Assembly: GCA_022826155.1 (NCBI GenBank)
Contig: JAJDVL010000034.1
Coordinates: 1-64,000 of the forward strand
DNA from: Prochlorococcaceae cyanobacterium jk18x22bins.40
Lineage (GTDB): Bacteria; Cyanobacteriota; Cyanobacteriia; PCC-6307; Cyanobiaceae
Reading direction: 5' to 3'
DNA: 64,000 bases
The notes under the pieces were generated by a model. That model was not told the origin of the DNA and did no database searches. It was given only the letters and a program-made list of their open reading frames with translations. Within the stretch, counting starts at the first letter, position 1; each line of letters starts with the position of its first letter. A program made the translations under genes and the position numbers. Below are positions 38,116-47,625 of this stretch, one piece after another.

Positions 38116-39374
38116 TGGATCCGGTTGTGGGTCGGCGCATTCTGGTGGCTGTTTGCGGAAGTATCGCCGCCGTCAAGTTGCCCCGGTTGGTGTCCAGCCT
38201 GGTGCAGCAAGGGGCACAGGTGCGCTGCGTGCTCTCCCCCAAGGCGGAGCAATTTGTCAGTCCCTTGGCCTTGGCCAGCCTCTCCCGCCAGCCTTGCAAC
38301 CTTGAGGCTCACCAATGGGATCCTTGCCAGCCACGACCATTGCACGTTGCCCTGGCGGAGTGGGCCGAGCTGGTGGTGGTGGCACCGCTCTCAGCCACCA
38401 CACTGGCCCGTCTGGTCCATGGGATGGCGGACACGTTACTCAGCAGTACCGTTCTGGCCACCCAAGCCCCCCTGCTGGCAGCCCCCGCCATGAACACAGC
38501 CATGTGGGACGCACCCGCCGTGCAGGCCAACTGGCAGGCCCTGTGCCGGTGGCCCCGCCTGCTTCCCATGTCCCCCGCCCAGGGCCTGCTGGCCTGCGAC
38601 AGTCGCGGCATGGGTCGGCTGCCGGAACCGGAACTGCTGTTGCAGGGCATCAGAGCAGCCTTCACCACAGGGGGCGTGGCTGACCTCAGAGGCTTGCGCA
38701 TTCTCTGCAGCGCCGGGCCAACACGGGAGTTCCTGGACCCGGTCCGTTGCCTTACCAACCCCAGCAGTGGCCGCATGGGTGTCGCCATGGCCCTCATGGC
38801 CGCCCTACGGGGCGCTGCTGTACAGCTTGTCCATGGCCCCCTGAGCAACGTGCCCGCCAGTTGGCTGGACCCATTGGACACCTGCCCGGTGGTGTCGGCC
38901 GCGGAGATGGGTGCAGCACTTGCCCAGCGTCTTCCCCAGGTCCATGGACTGGTCATGGCGGCGGCGGTGGCGGATCATGCCCCAGGGGTCACCACTGCCG
39001 TCAAGTGGGCCAAGGATGCGCTGCCCAACCCCCTGCCCCTGCAAGACACTCCAGACCTGGCGTCGATTCTGGCGGCTCGCACGCGGGGGGATCAGTGGAT
39101 ACTGGGATTTGCAGCCGAGCATGGGCTGGATCGGGTCCGAGCGCTGGAGAAGCTGCGGCGCAAGGGGTTGGATTGGATTGTCCTCAATCCCGTTGGCCGT
39201 GCAGGACGCGGCTTTGGCAACCAGCCCAACGGGGGCATTCTCCTGTGGGCTGACGGTCGGGAGCACAGGTTGGCCAGCCAGGATAAGGCCACCATGGCTG
39301 GCGCCATCTGGTCGGCACTGGCTGGAGAGATTCACCAGTTTCAACGGTCCGGACCCCGATCAACCTCAACGTAA
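38115..39374 (+). CDS. coaBC: Bifunctional phosphopantothenoylcysteine decarboxylase / phosphopantothenate-cysteine ligase
   Basis: Two steps of coenzyme A synthesis. The CoaC half begins RRILVAVCGSIAAVKLPRLV (FMN site) and has the PAMNTAMW substrate motif. The CoaB half has ILCSAGPTREFLDPVRCLTN with SSGRMG, AAAVADH and ILGFAAEHGLD. About 419 residues, normal. ATG 38115 fits family N-termini; TTG 38058 would extend it by 19 residues through the tandem repeat. Confidence 0.93.
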   Translation: MDPVVGRRILVAVCGSIAAVKLPRLVSSLVQQGAQVRCVLSPKAEQFVSPLALASLSRQPCNLEAHQWDPCQPRPLHVALAEWAELVVVAPLSATTLARLVHGMADTLLSSTVLATQAPLLAAPAMNTAMWDAPAVQANWQALCRWPRLLPMSPAQGLLACDSRGMGRLPEPELLLQGIRAAFTTGGVADLRGLRILCSAGPTREFLDPVRCLTNPSSGRMGVAMALMAALRGAAVQLVHGPLSNVPASWLDPLDTCPVVSAAEMGAALAQRLPQVHGLVMAAAVADHAPGVTTAVKWAKDALPNPLPLQDTPDLASILAARTRGDQWILGFAAEHGLDRVRALEKLRRKGLDWIVLNPVGRAGRGFGNQPNGGILLWADGREHRLASQDKATMAGAIWSALAGEIHQFQRSGPRSTST

Positions 39375-39392
39375 AGATCCTCTGCAGACCCA

Positions 39393-39674
39393 TTAGTTAC
39401 GGTGCTCCGGGGAAGTCTCCGGCATTTTCAGGAGGCTGCGCAGCTGGGGGCGCGGGATATAAGGCCAGCCACCTGATCGTTCCATGTCTTGCAAAAGCTG
39501 ATAGAGGGCGTTGCGCCCGTCAGGGAGTGCTTCACGGAAGGGACCCTGCTCAATCTGGCGGTGGAAACGCTCCAGTTCACGCAACAACTCCAGCAAACCC
39601 ACGCTATCGCCGCGCCGATCAGCAACCAGGGCCTGCATGGTGTCCCGAAGAACTTGCAAGCGGTGGTCAGCCAT
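39393..39674 (-). CDS. Small helical protein of unknown function
   Basis: About 93 residues from MADHRLQVLRDTMQALVADR; ATG 39731 would add a Pro/Ser-rich leader. Helical segments with ELLRELERFHRQIEQGPF and NALYQLLQDMERSGGWPYIP look conserved rather than random. No named domain. Divergent from psbO, with which it shares an upstream region of about 140 bases. Confidence 0.65.
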   Translation of the reverse strand: MADHRLQVLRDTMQALVADRRGDSVGLLELLRELERFHRQIEQGPFREALPDGRNALYQLLQDMERSGGWPYIPRPQLRSLLKMPETSPEHRN

Positions 39675-39816
39675 GGACCCGGACGCTGTATTGCTCGGAC
39701 GGGGACTTGACGGGCCGGGATGATTGGTCATTGAGGCCTGTTGCAAGCTGCGACATCGTAAGCATGATGGCCGGTCTCCACCTGTAGGATCGGGGACCGA
39801 TCGTGGTTTTCGAGCA

Positions 39817-40638
39817 ATGCGATTCCGCCCCCTGGTCGCGGCTGTTCTGGCGCTGTGCCTGATTTTTGTCACCGCCTGTGGCGGTGACGCCAAGGCCAGG
39901 ACCCGCGCCGGCCTTACCTACGATGAGATTCTCAACACCGGCCTGGCCAACGACTGCTTCACTGTGGATGAGTCCGCCCGGGGGGTCATCCCGTTGGACC
40001 CGGAGGCCAGCTACCAGTTCACCAACATCTGCCTGCATCCCTCCTCCGTTCAAGTGCTGGTGGAGCCCGTCAACAAACGCCAGGCCCCCCGTTTTGTGGA
40101 TGGGAAAATTCTCACCCGCTACACTTCCTCCCTGGATGAAGTGTTTGGTGACCTGACGGTTGCCGATAACCAAGTCACCTTTTCCGAGAAAGGCGGCATG
40201 GACTTTCAGTTGATCACCGTCATCATGCCCGGTGGCGAGGAAGTGCCCTTCGTGTTCAGCAGCAAGGACCTAGTGGCCACAGCCCCCGGTGAGGCCATCA
40301 CCACCAGCACTGACTTTAAAGGCTCCTACATCGTTCCCAGCTACCGTACCAGCAATTTCCTCGATCCCAAGGGCCGGGGCCTGACCACAGGCTATGACAG
40401 CGCTGTTGGACTTGTGCCAGTGGGCAGCTCCGAAGAGTTGGAGCGGGAAAACGTGAAGCGCTACCTGGAGAGTGAGGGCACCCTGAGTCTCTCCATCACC
40501 CGTGTGGATGGAGAGACTGGTGAATTCAGTGGTCTGTTCACGGCGCTACAGAAGTCCGATACGGACATGGGAAGCAAGGAGCCCCTGGAGCTCAAGATCA
40601 CTGGAGAACTCTACGGGCGGGCTGACAAGGTCACCTGA
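39817..40638 (+). CDS. psbO: Photosystem II manganese-stabilising protein PsbO
   Basis: The extrinsic lumenal 33-kDa protein that shields the oxygen-evolving cluster. Start at MRFRPLVAAVLALCLIFVTACGG: a signal peptide with a lipobox-like TAC-G, so it may be N-terminally lipidated. Mature features: LTYDEILNTGLAN, the disulfide pair in NDCFT and TNICLHP, and PVNKRQAPRFVDGK, GGMDFQLITV, PSYRTSNFLDPKGRG. 273 residues including the signal. A perfect 20-bp inverted repeat follows. Confidence 0.95.
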   Translation: MRFRPLVAAVLALCLIFVTACGGDAKARTRAGLTYDEILNTGLANDCFTVDESARGVIPLDPEASYQFTNICLHPSSVQVLVEPVNKRQAPRFVDGKILTRYTSSLDEVFGDLTVADNQVTFSEKGGMDFQLITVIMPGGEEVPFVFSSKDLVATAPGEAITTSTDFKGSYIVPSYRTSNFLDPKGRGLTTGYDSAVGLVPVGSSEELERENVKRYLESEGTLSLSITRVDGETGEFSGLFTALQKSDTDMGSKEPLELKITGELYGRADKVT

Positions 40639-40650
40639 CCTTATCCTCGC

Positions 40651-40693
40651 AGCCGAAGGAGCTTGCTGCACAATGCAGCAAGCTCCTTCGGCT
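40651..40693 (+). terminator. Perfect 20-bp stem-loop between psbO and sat
   Basis: The arm AGCCGAAGGAGCTTGCTGCA (40651-40670) is repeated inverted at 40674-40693 with only CAA between. There is no T-run, so it is not a textbook intrinsic terminator. It starts 13 bases after the psbO stop and ends 12 bases before the sat ATG, so it could also stabilise the psbO mRNA 3' end or mask the sat start. Confidence 0.75.
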
Positions 40694-40705
40694 GCATTAG
40701 CACCT

Positions 40706-41866
40706 ATGACCGCCACCATCAGTCCTCCGTCCCACATTGCTCCCCACGGCAACAGCCTGGTCAACCGGATGGTTTCCGAAGCGGACCGGTCTGCTCTGAT
40801 GGAGTCTGTTACCAAAACGGTGGCCTGTGGCGACCGGGAAGCCTGCGACCTGGAATTGCTGCTGGTGGGTGGGTTCTCGCCCCTGCGCGGTTTTATGGGA
40901 GAGGAGGACTATCACGCCGTCATCGATACCATGCGCACCAGCAGCGGTCTGCTCTTCGGGCTGCCCGTTGTGTTCCACACGGATCGGGAGGATATTACGC
41001 CGGGTGATCGTCTCTTGCTCACCTATCGGGGCCAATTTTTGGCCGTGATGGACGTGGCGAGCAAGTGGCTCCCCAACAAGCCCTGGGAAGCCCAGCAGTG
41101 CTACGGGACAACCTCTATTGAACATCCCGCGGTGCGCATGATCAGCGGGGAGCGGGGCCGCTACTATCTGGGTGGCCCGGTTCACGGGTTGAGCCTGCCC
41201 CACCGAGGATTTTCCTGCCAGACCCCCACGCAATTGCGTGACCGCCTTCCCAAGGGGCGCGACGTGGTGGCCTTCCAATGCCGCAACCCCATCCATAAGG
41301 CCCACTATGCACTGTTCACCGGGGCGCTGGAGGCGGAGAACGTGACATCGGATGCGGTGGTGCTGGTGCATCCCACCTGCGGCCCCACCCAGGGGGACGA
41401 CATTCCCGGCGAGGTGCGGGTGAAAACCTATGAGCGCCTTGCTGAAGAGGTGAAGAATCCGCGCATTCACTGGAGCTATCTGCCCTACTCCATGCACATG
41501 GCCGGCCCGCGGGAGGCGCTCCAGCACATGATTATCCGCAAGAACTACGGCTGTACCCATTTCATCATTGGTCGGGACATGGCCGGCTGCAAATCCTCCA
41601 TTACCGGCGAAGACTTCTACGGTCCCTACGACGCCCAGGATCTGGCCAGAACCCACTGCCACGAGTTGGGCATGCAGGTGGTGCCATCCCTCAACCTGGT
41701 GTACACAGACGAAGAGGGCTATATCAGTGCCGACCGCGCTGCAGAAAAGAACCTGCACATCAAAAAACTGAGCGGCACCAAGTTTCGCCAGATGCTGCGC
41801 AGTGGTGAGGCGATTCCCGAATGGTTCGCCTTCCGTTCCGTTGTGGAGGTGCTGCGCTCCTCCTGA
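40706..41866 (+). CDS. sat: Sulfate adenylyltransferase (ATP sulfurylase)
   Basis: Forms APS from ATP and sulfate, first step of assimilation. 386 residues from ATG 40706; the longer frame overlaps psbO and is not homologous. Motifs: FQCRNPIHKAHYALF (ATP/sulfate loop), VHPTCGPTQGDDIP, LPYSMHMAGPREALQH, and HFIIGRDMAGCKS. Complete. The stem-loop upstream may limit its translation or read-through from psbO. Confidence 0.95.
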   Translation: MTATISPPSHIAPHGNSLVNRMVSEADRSALMESVTKTVACGDREACDLELLLVGGFSPLRGFMGEEDYHAVIDTMRTSSGLLFGLPVVFHTDREDITPGDRLLLTYRGQFLAVMDVASKWLPNKPWEAQQCYGTTSIEHPAVRMISGERGRYYLGGPVHGLSLPHRGFSCQTPTQLRDRLPKGRDVVAFQCRNPIHKAHYALFTGALEAENVTSDAVVLVHPTCGPTQGDDIPGEVRVKTYERLAEEVKNPRIHWSYLPYSMHMAGPREALQHMIIRKNYGCTHFIIGRDMAGCKSSITGEDFYGPYDAQDLARTHCHELGMQVVPSLNLVYTDEEGYISADRAAEKNLHIKKLSGTKFRQMLRSGEAIPEWFAFRSVVEVLRSS

Positions 41867-41938
41867 GCCGTGGGCACGTCCTGACCCAACAGCCTCGGTG
41901 GCTCGTTAGGGTTACTCCACCTCAACACACCCAAGACA

Positions 41939-43783
41939 GTGAGCAAGCGCTGGCGTAATGCAGGTCTTTATGCCCTGCTGGCTGTAATTCTCATTACCAT
42001 CGTCACAGCCTTCATTCCCCAGCGGGGGCAATCCAACGCGCCCCAACCTCTGCGCTACAGCGAGTTTATCGACCAAGTGGAGGCCAACCAAGTGGCCAAG
42101 GTGGCCATTGCTTCCGATCAACGCAGTGCTCAGGTGGTGCATACGGACAACCGACGCTCCCTGGTCAACCTAGCCCCTGATCAAAACCTGTTGCCTCTGC
42201 TGAGCCAGCACCAGGTGGACATTGCCGTACTGCCGGATTCCGGACCGCCCGCCTGGCAGGCTGCGCTCCTCAGTCTGGCATTCCCCCTGTTGCTGTTGGG
42301 CGGTCTGTTTTTCCTGCTTCGTCGGATGCAGTCCGGCGGCGGGAACCCAGCCATGAGCTTTGGGAAGAGTCGGGCCCGGGTCCAGATGGAGCCCAAAACC
42401 CAGGTCACCTTTGATGATGTTGCCGGTATTGAGGGGGCCAAGCTGGAACTCACCGAAGTGGTGGACTTCCTCAAAAACTCGGATCGTTTCACGGCGGTGG
42501 GAGCCAAAATTCCCAAGGGGGTGTTGCTGGTGGGTCCCCCTGGAACCGGGAAAACCCTTCTGGCCAAGGCCGTTGCCGGCGAAGCGGGGGTTCCCTTCTT
42601 CTCCATCTCCGGCTCGGAGTTTGTGGAGATGTTTGTGGGTGTGGGGGCCAGCCGGGTGCGGGACCTGTTTGAGCAGGCCAAGAAGAATGCCCCCTGCATC
42701 GTCTTCATCGACGAAATTGATGCTGTCGGTCGCCAGCGGGGCGCTGGCCTTGGGGGCGGCAATGACGAACGGGAGCAAACCCTCAACCAACTGCTCACCG
42801 AGATGGACGGCTTCGAGGGCAACACCGGCATCATCATTGTGGCCGCCACCAACCGGCCCGACGTGTTGGATGCGGCCCTGATGCGTCCAGGCCGCTTTGA
42901 CCGTCAGGTGGTGGTGGACCGACCGGACTACAAGGGGCGCCTGCAAATCCTCAAGGTCCACGCCCGGGGCAAAACCCTGTGCAAAGGGGTGGATCTGAGC
43001 AAAATTGCCCGGCGTACCCCCGGCTACACCGGTGCTGATCTGGCCAACCTGCTGAACGAGGCCGCCATCCTGGCTGCTCGCCGTCACCTGACGGAGGTGT
43101 CCATGGACGAGATGAACGACGCCATTGAACGGCTCATGGCTGGTCCGGAGAAGAAAGATCGGGTGATGAGTGAGCGGCGCAAGCGCCTTGTGGCCTATCA
43201 CGAGGGCGGCCATGCCCTGGTGGGGGCGCTCATGCCGGACTACGACCCTGTGCAAAAGATCAGCATCATTCCTCGAGGCCGGGCCGGTGGCCTCACCTTC
43301 TTTACCCCCAGCGAGGAGCGGCTGGACTCCGGCTTGTACTCCCGCGCCTATCTGGAGAACCAGATGGCCGTTGCCCTGGGGGGGCGGGTGGCTGAGGAAA
43401 TTGTCTACGGGGATGAGGAGGTTACCACTGGCGCGTCCAACGACCTGCAGCAAGTCACCCGTGTGGCCCGTCAAATGGTGACCCGTTTTGGCATGAGTGA
43501 CCGGCTGGGACCCGTGGCGCTGGGCCGCCAGGACAGCGGCATGTTTCTGGGTCGTGATATGGCCAGCGAGCGGGATTTTTCCGATGATACGGCTGCCCTC
43601 ATTGACGAGGAGGTGGCCACCCTGGTGGACGGGGCTTACCGCCGTGCCAAGGAGGTGCTTATCAAAAACAGGCCCATTCTGGATGAGCTGGCCCAAATGC
43701 TGGTGGAGCAGGAAACCGTTGATGCGGACGAACTGCAGAACCTTCTGGTGACCAGGGATGTGCGGGCAGCCGCTTACCTTTAG
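41939..43783 (+). CDS. ftsH: ATP-dependent zinc metalloprotease FtsH
   Basis: A 614-residue membrane AAA+ protease from GTG 41939. Two N-terminal transmembrane segments (about 9-26 and 108-127), Walker A GPPGTGKT (199-206), Walker [15 protein letters not shown] region [11 protein letters not shown], and zinc motif HEGGH (421-425) with the distal Asp in GASNDLQQ. Closest in look to cyanobacterial FtsH3-type proteins. Such enzymes remove damaged PSII D1 or control acclimation factors. The canonical HEAGH is HEGGH here. Confidence 0.95.
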   Translation: MSKRWRNAGLYALLAVILITIVTAFIPQRGQSNAPQPLRYSEFIDQVEANQVAKVAIASDQRSAQVVHTDNRRSLVNLAPDQNLLPLLSQHQVDIAVLPDSGPPAWQAALLSLAFPLLLLGGLFFLLRRMQSGGGNPAMSFGKSRARVQMEPKTQVTFDDVAGIEGAKLELTEVVDFLKNSDRFTAVGAKIPKGVLLVGPPGTGKTLLAKAVAGEAGVPFFSISGSEFVEMFVGVGASRVRDLFEQAKKNAPCIVFIDEIDAVGRQRGAGLGGGNDEREQTLNQLLTEMDGFEGNTGIIIVAATNRPDVLDAALMRPGRFDRQVVVDRPDYKGRLQILKVHARGKTLCKGVDLSKIARRTPGYTGADLANLLNEAAILAARRHLTEVSMDEMNDAIERLMAGPEKKDRVMSERRKRLVAYHEGGHALVGALMPDYDPVQKISIIPRGRAGGLTFFTPSEERLDSGLYSRAYLENQMAVALGGRVAEEIVYGDEEVTTGASNDLQQVTRVARQMVTRFGMSDRLGPVALGRQDSGMFLGRDMASERDFSDDTAALIDEEVATLVDGAYRRAKEVLIKNRPILDELAQMLVEQETVDADELQNLLVTRDVRAAAYL

Positions 43784-44466
43784 TGGACCCGGTGGCCTTG
43801 GCGGCCAATTTGACGACAAGCCTGCTCCGCCAGCCACTACTGGCTGTGCTGCGGCCACGTGATCCCCAGCGCGCTCTGGCGGAAGTGGCGCTACTGCAAT
43901 CTGTGGGTTGGCGCCATATAGAACTGGCCTGGACAGCCCCATGGCTGCCCGGGCTGATCCCCGCCCTGCGGGAACGGTGCCCCCAGGTGCACCTGGGGGC
44001 CGCCAGTGTGATTACGGCCCGGCAACTGGGCCAGGTTGCCGCCGCCGGTTTGTCTTATGCCTTCATGCCCGTCTGGAAACCAGAGTTGCTGCTGCGCGCC
44101 AGGGAACTGGACATCACGTTGGTGCCAGGTGTCTTCACGCCAACGGAAGTTCACCAGGCCCGTTGCCACGGCTGCACTATGGTGAAGCTGTTTCCCGCCA
44201 CCACCCTGGGAGTTCACTACTGGTCCCGGTTGCGTGTCCCCCTTGGGCCACTCCCCACCTGCATTGCTGCTGGTGGGCTCGCGCCGGAAACTGCGCTCCA
44301 GTGGTTACAGATGGGCGCTGTGGATGCCGTTGCCGTGGGGCAGAAGCTGTTTGGTAGCCTTGCCTTGGGTGATCCTGCCCTAAAGCAGCGGCTGACGGCT
44401 CTGGTGACTGCCGCCAATGGACTGCATTCTGCATCCTGTGGCCCGCAAGCCGGTGGACTATATTGA
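43783..44466 (+). CDS. eda: 2-keto-3-deoxy-6-phosphogluconate/4-hydroxy-2-oxoglutarate aldolase
   Basis: A 227-residue class I aldolase. PLLAVLRPRDPQRAL at the start, GWRHIELAWT, FMPVWKPELLLRA, and the Schiff-base Lys in MVKLFPATTLG. In cyanobacteria it may serve the Entner-Doudoroff shunt, splitting KDPG into pyruvate and glyceraldehyde 3-phosphate, or degrade hydroxyproline-derived keto acids. The GTG start at 43783 reuses the last base of the ftsH stop, implying coupling. Confidence 0.85.
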   Translation: MDPVALAANLTTSLLRQPLLAVLRPRDPQRALAEVALLQSVGWRHIELAWTAPWLPGLIPALRERCPQVHLGAASVITARQLGQVAAAGLSYAFMPVWKPELLLRARELDITLVPGVFTPTEVHQARCHGCTMVKLFPATTLGVHYWSRLRVPLGPLPTCIAAGGLAPETALQWLQMGAVDAVAVGQKLFGSLALGDPALKQRLTALVTAANGLHSASCGPQAGGLY

Positions 44467-44491
44467 CAACTCGTGAGACAGGGATTGTGGT

Positions 44492-46063
44492 ATGCAGCGG
44501 GTCACCAGGCGTTTCCTCTTGCGTGCAATCGGCACGGCAGCCGGTTCAGCCGCCGCCTACCGGACCATGGAAGCGCTGGGCATGGTGGCCGCCTCGGCCA
44601 AGACGCCCGAGCTGAATCTTCCGGTCGGATCCGGCAAGGGGAAGCGGGTGGTGGTTCTGGGTGCCGGCATTGCCGGACTGGTGGCTGCTTGGGAACTTGC
44701 CCAGGCTGGCTGGGACTGTGTGGTGCTGGAGGCAGCAGACCGGGTCGGCGGGCGCAATCTCACCGCACGCGGTGGCGACATCCTCCACGAGGGATCCTTG
44801 CGCCAGGAGGTTTGCTTTGATCGCGAGGATCACCTCTACGCCAATCTCGGACCAGCCCGGATCCCCCATCATCACCGGGCACTCCTCGGCTACTGTAAAG
44901 CCTTCGGCATTGAACTGGAGGTGTTTACCAACGATAACCGTGCGGCAGTCTTCCATGACAGCCAGGGTTTTGCCGGCAAACCGATCACGGCACGGCGGGT
45001 GATGACCGATGTGCGGGGATACGTCGCGGAACTGCTGGCCAAGGCTGTGGATCGTGGTGCACTGGATCAGGAACTCACGGCCGAAGACAAGGAGCGGATC
45101 CTGATCATGCTCCGGCAGTTTGGTGGCCTGAAGGCGGAGGGTCTTGCCTATGAAGGCTCCAACCGGGCAGGCTATCGGGGCCGTGACAATGCCGGCTTTG
45201 CCGGTGGCGGTGAGCCGGAAGCGCCACTTGACTTCCGTGAACTGCTCACCTCGGATTTCTGGGAGTACAAGCTACATTTCAGCCAGTTCCTCAACCAGAG
45301 TCCCACTCTGTTCCAGCCGATTGGGGGGATGGATGCAATCCCCAAGGCATTTGAGCAGCGCATCGGGCATTTGGTGCGCCTTGATTGCCATGTCCAGCAA
45401 CTGCGGCGCACCAACACGGGTGTGCGCATTCTCTTTCGCAATGCCCAGGGGATCATGGAAGCTGTTGAGGGTGACTTCGCGATCTGCACAATTCCTGCAC
45501 CCGTCTTGAAGGATATTCCCAACGATTTCTCCTCCAAAACCCAACATGCCATCCAGTCCCTTGAGTTTGTGGAATCTGTGAAGATCGCCTTTCAGGCGCG
45601 GCGGCGGTTCTGGGAAGAAGACCAGGCAATCTACGGTGGCATCTCCTGGACGGATCAGGACATCACGCAGATTTGGTATCCTGCAAACGGTTATCACCAA
45701 GAGAAGGGCATTGTTCTTGGGGCTTATATCTGGGATCGTGAGCTCGGTCTCCGTTATTCCAAGATGCCAGAAACGGAGCGCCTGCAGCATGCTCTGGCAG
45801 AGGGAGAAAAGCTTCATCCCGGATATACAACAGAGATGGAGTGTGGAGTCAGCCGCGCCTGGCTTAACGTGCCCCTTCAGAAGGGGGCGTGGGCCAGAGA
45901 AACGGAGCCTGTTGAGGAGGCCACCGCTGTGCTCCGCGAGCCTGACGGTCCGTTTTATTTTGCCGGCAGCCAGATTACGGCACTGCCTGGCTGGCAGGAG
46001 GGCGCCGTTCTCTCAGCCCACGTGGCCTTGAATAGAATGCACGACCTTGGCACTTCACGCTAG
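44492..46063 (+). CDS. Flavin-containing amine oxidase / L-amino-acid oxidase family protein, Tat-type signal
   Basis: A 523-residue protein. MQRVTRRFLLRAIG followed by an Ala/Gly stretch resembles a twin-arginine signal. The FAD motif VVVLGAGIAGLVAAWELAQAG is followed by DRVGGRN, and the C-terminal FYFAGSQITALPGWQEGAV closes the FAD site. Members oxidise amines or amino acids to imines plus H2O2. The substrate is not predictable here. Possible export by Tat fits the presence of tatC at the left edge. Confidence 0.86.
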   Translation: MQRVTRRFLLRAIGTAAGSAAAYRTMEALGMVAASAKTPELNLPVGSGKGKRVVVLGAGIAGLVAAWELAQAGWDCVVLEAADRVGGRNLTARGGDILHEGSLRQEVCFDREDHLYANLGPARIPHHHRALLGYCKAFGIELEVFTNDNRAAVFHDSQGFAGKPITARRVMTDVRGYVAELLAKAVDRGALDQELTAEDKERILIMLRQFGGLKAEGLAYEGSNRAGYRGRDNAGFAGGGEPEAPLDFRELLTSDFWEYKLHFSQFLNQSPTLFQPIGGMDAIPKAFEQRIGHLVRLDCHVQQLRRTNTGVRILFRNAQGIMEAVEGDFAICTIPAPVLKDIPNDFSSKTQHAIQSLEFVESVKIAFQARRRFWEEDQAIYGGISWTDQDITQIWYPANGYHQEKGIVLGAYIWDRELGLRYSKMPETERLQHALAEGEKLHPGYTTEMECGVSRAWLNVPLQKGAWARETEPVEEATAVLREPDGPFYFAGSQITALPGWQEGAVLSAHVALNRMHDLGTSR

Positions 46064-46126
46064 GGCAGACGTCATCAAGCCGGGGTAGGTTCACGACTTA
46101 TGATGGCCTGCAACCCGTAAACCTGC

Positions 46127-46729
46127 GTGTCCAGCTCCCCTGTCACCACTGGCATCATCGCAGTCACGGTGGGTATGCACCTGCTGTGCTGGCTTTGGCC
46201 CCCACTCCGGAGTGAACTTTTTGAGCGCTTTGCCCTGGCCAACTGGCTGGTGGCAGAGGGAGAGTGGTGGCGTATGCTGACGGTCACACTCCTCCACGCC
46301 CCGGGCTTCATGCACGTGGCGTTCAACATGTTCGCCCTTTACAACCTGGGTCCTCAAGTGGAGCAGGGGTTGGGTCCATTGCGTTTTGGCCTGCTGTGGG
46401 CTGCTTGCTCTGTAGCGGGGAGCGCCTTTTCTTTTCTTTTGGGCGATCCCAATGCGGTTGCCGTGGGCGCCTCCGGCGCCGTTTTTGGGCTGTTGGGAGT
46501 GTGGCTTGCTGCTGCCGTCCGCCAGAGGCATACCCCTTGGGGGAAGCATCTGATGAAGCAACTTGGCTTTTGGCTGCTGGTTAATGCTGCGCTACCGCTG
46601 ATTGTGCCCAACCTGGCCTGGGAGGCCCATCTGGGGGGGCTTCTGGCTGGCTATGGACTGGGTTGCCTGTGGCAACCTCGGAAGACATCCGAGAAGGACG
46701 CTACAGCACCAGACCCATCCGGTCGTTGA
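46127..46729 (+). CDS. Rhomboid family intramembrane serine protease
   Basis: About 200 residues from GTG 46127. Six hydrophobic helices. Catalytic Ser116 in VGASGAVFGLLG and His168 in WEAHLGGLLAGY; HVAFNMFALYNLG is the rhomboid HxxxN region. Cleaves transmembrane proteins; substrates unknown. A stem-loop follows in the gap to the DUF3386 gene. Confidence 0.92.
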   Translation: MSSSPVTTGIIAVTVGMHLLCWLWPPLRSELFERFALANWLVAEGEWWRMLTVTLLHAPGFMHVAFNMFALYNLGPQVEQGLGPLRFGLLWAACSVAGSAFSFLLGDPNAVAVGASGAVFGLLGVWLAAAVRQRHTPWGKHLMKQLGFWLLVNAALPLIVPNLAWEAHLGGLLAGYGLGCLWQPRKTSEKDATAPDPSGR

Positions 46730-46807
46730 GCGCCAGGGATCCAGCACAGGCAGGATTGTTCGTCGTGACGGTGATACCGGTGGCTGGGGGCGGGGGTAAT
46801 GTTGCTC

Positions 46808-46852
46808 CGATGGCTTCCCGTTAGGCCCCGGCGAGGGGCTCCCAAGCCATCG
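46808..46852 (+). terminator. Two-tier stem-loop upstream of the DUF3386 gene
   Basis: The outer arms CGATGGCTT and AAGCCATCG (9 bp) enclose an inner GCCCC/GGGGC hairpin. A short AT-rich stretch follows (ATCATTATTT), but no clean T-run. It may end the rhomboid transcript or act in the leader of the gene at 46884. Confidence 0.5.
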
Positions 46853-46883
46853 CCATCATTATTTCCTGATCTGCTGTTGAACC

Positions 46884-47564
46884 ATGACCGCCACCATCGT
46901 GCCCACAGAACTCGCTGCCCCCACCCTGAAACCGGGCGCAAATTGCCGCGACGCGTTTCAGGCGGCCTATGAGAATCGCTACACCTGGGACCAGGGCTTC
47001 CCGGGCTATCGAGGGCGTTGCGAGGTTACCAGAGCGGGGGAGACGGCAACCGGCACCTTTCAAGTGGGGCCGGACCTCAAGGCCCATGTTGAGGGCTTAT
47101 TGGATCAGACATTGGCCAAAGCCGTACATCACCAACTCTGGGAGGTGGCCATTCACCGGGTGCGCCGCCCCTTTGGGCAGGTGCATGGGGAGAACGGCTT
47201 TGTTGCCGGCGATACCGATGCCGTGGGCATGGAAGTGATTGTCACCGGTAAGGCCGCGGGTGACCGCTATCGCATCCGGGGCAACGTGGTGACCATGGTC
47301 CATCGCCATATCCACGGCCAAGTGGTGACCATCCACACGGAGGCCGTCACCGAGACGGGTGCGGGATACCTGAGCCGCCACTATCGGAGCCGCTACAGCG
47401 ATCCCCGCAGTGGTGAGCCCCTGGGCCCGGAACAGCATTTCAGCGATGTCTTTGCGCCGCTGGCCACTGGTCACTGGACCTTGCATGAGCGGCTGATCCG
47501 CTGTGATGGTGACGAGCAAGTCTTTCGGTTTCTGGAACTGGAGCCTTTGGAGACCAGTCGCTAA
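46884..47564 (+). CDS. DUF3386 family protein
   Basis: A 226-residue protein with the DUF3386 opening CRDAFQAAYENRYTWDQGF and PGYRGRCEV, then FQVGPDLKAHVEG and repeated beta-strands with EVIVTGKAAGDRYRIRGN. No signal or membrane segment. Widespread in cyanobacteria; function unknown. Confidence 0.88.
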   Translation: MTATIVPTELAAPTLKPGANCRDAFQAAYENRYTWDQGFPGYRGRCEVTRAGETATGTFQVGPDLKAHVEGLLDQTLAKAVHHQLWEVAIHRVRRPFGQVHGENGFVAGDTDAVGMEVIVTGKAAGDRYRIRGNVVTMVHRHIHGQVVTIHTEAVTETGAGYLSRHYRSRYSDPRSGEPLGPEQHFSDVFAPLATGHWTLHERLIRCDGDEQVFRFLELEPLETSR

Positions 47565-47625
47565 GGGAGTCAGCGATGTGGACCGGGGACTGGATCCCTG
47601 GCCCACAGAACCCGATGAGGGGAAG

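Noticed and set aside
42170-43942. 590-codon minus-strand open frame
   Set aside because: Shadow of ftsH in a GC-rich genome; composition is His/Gly/Pro-biased with no domain.
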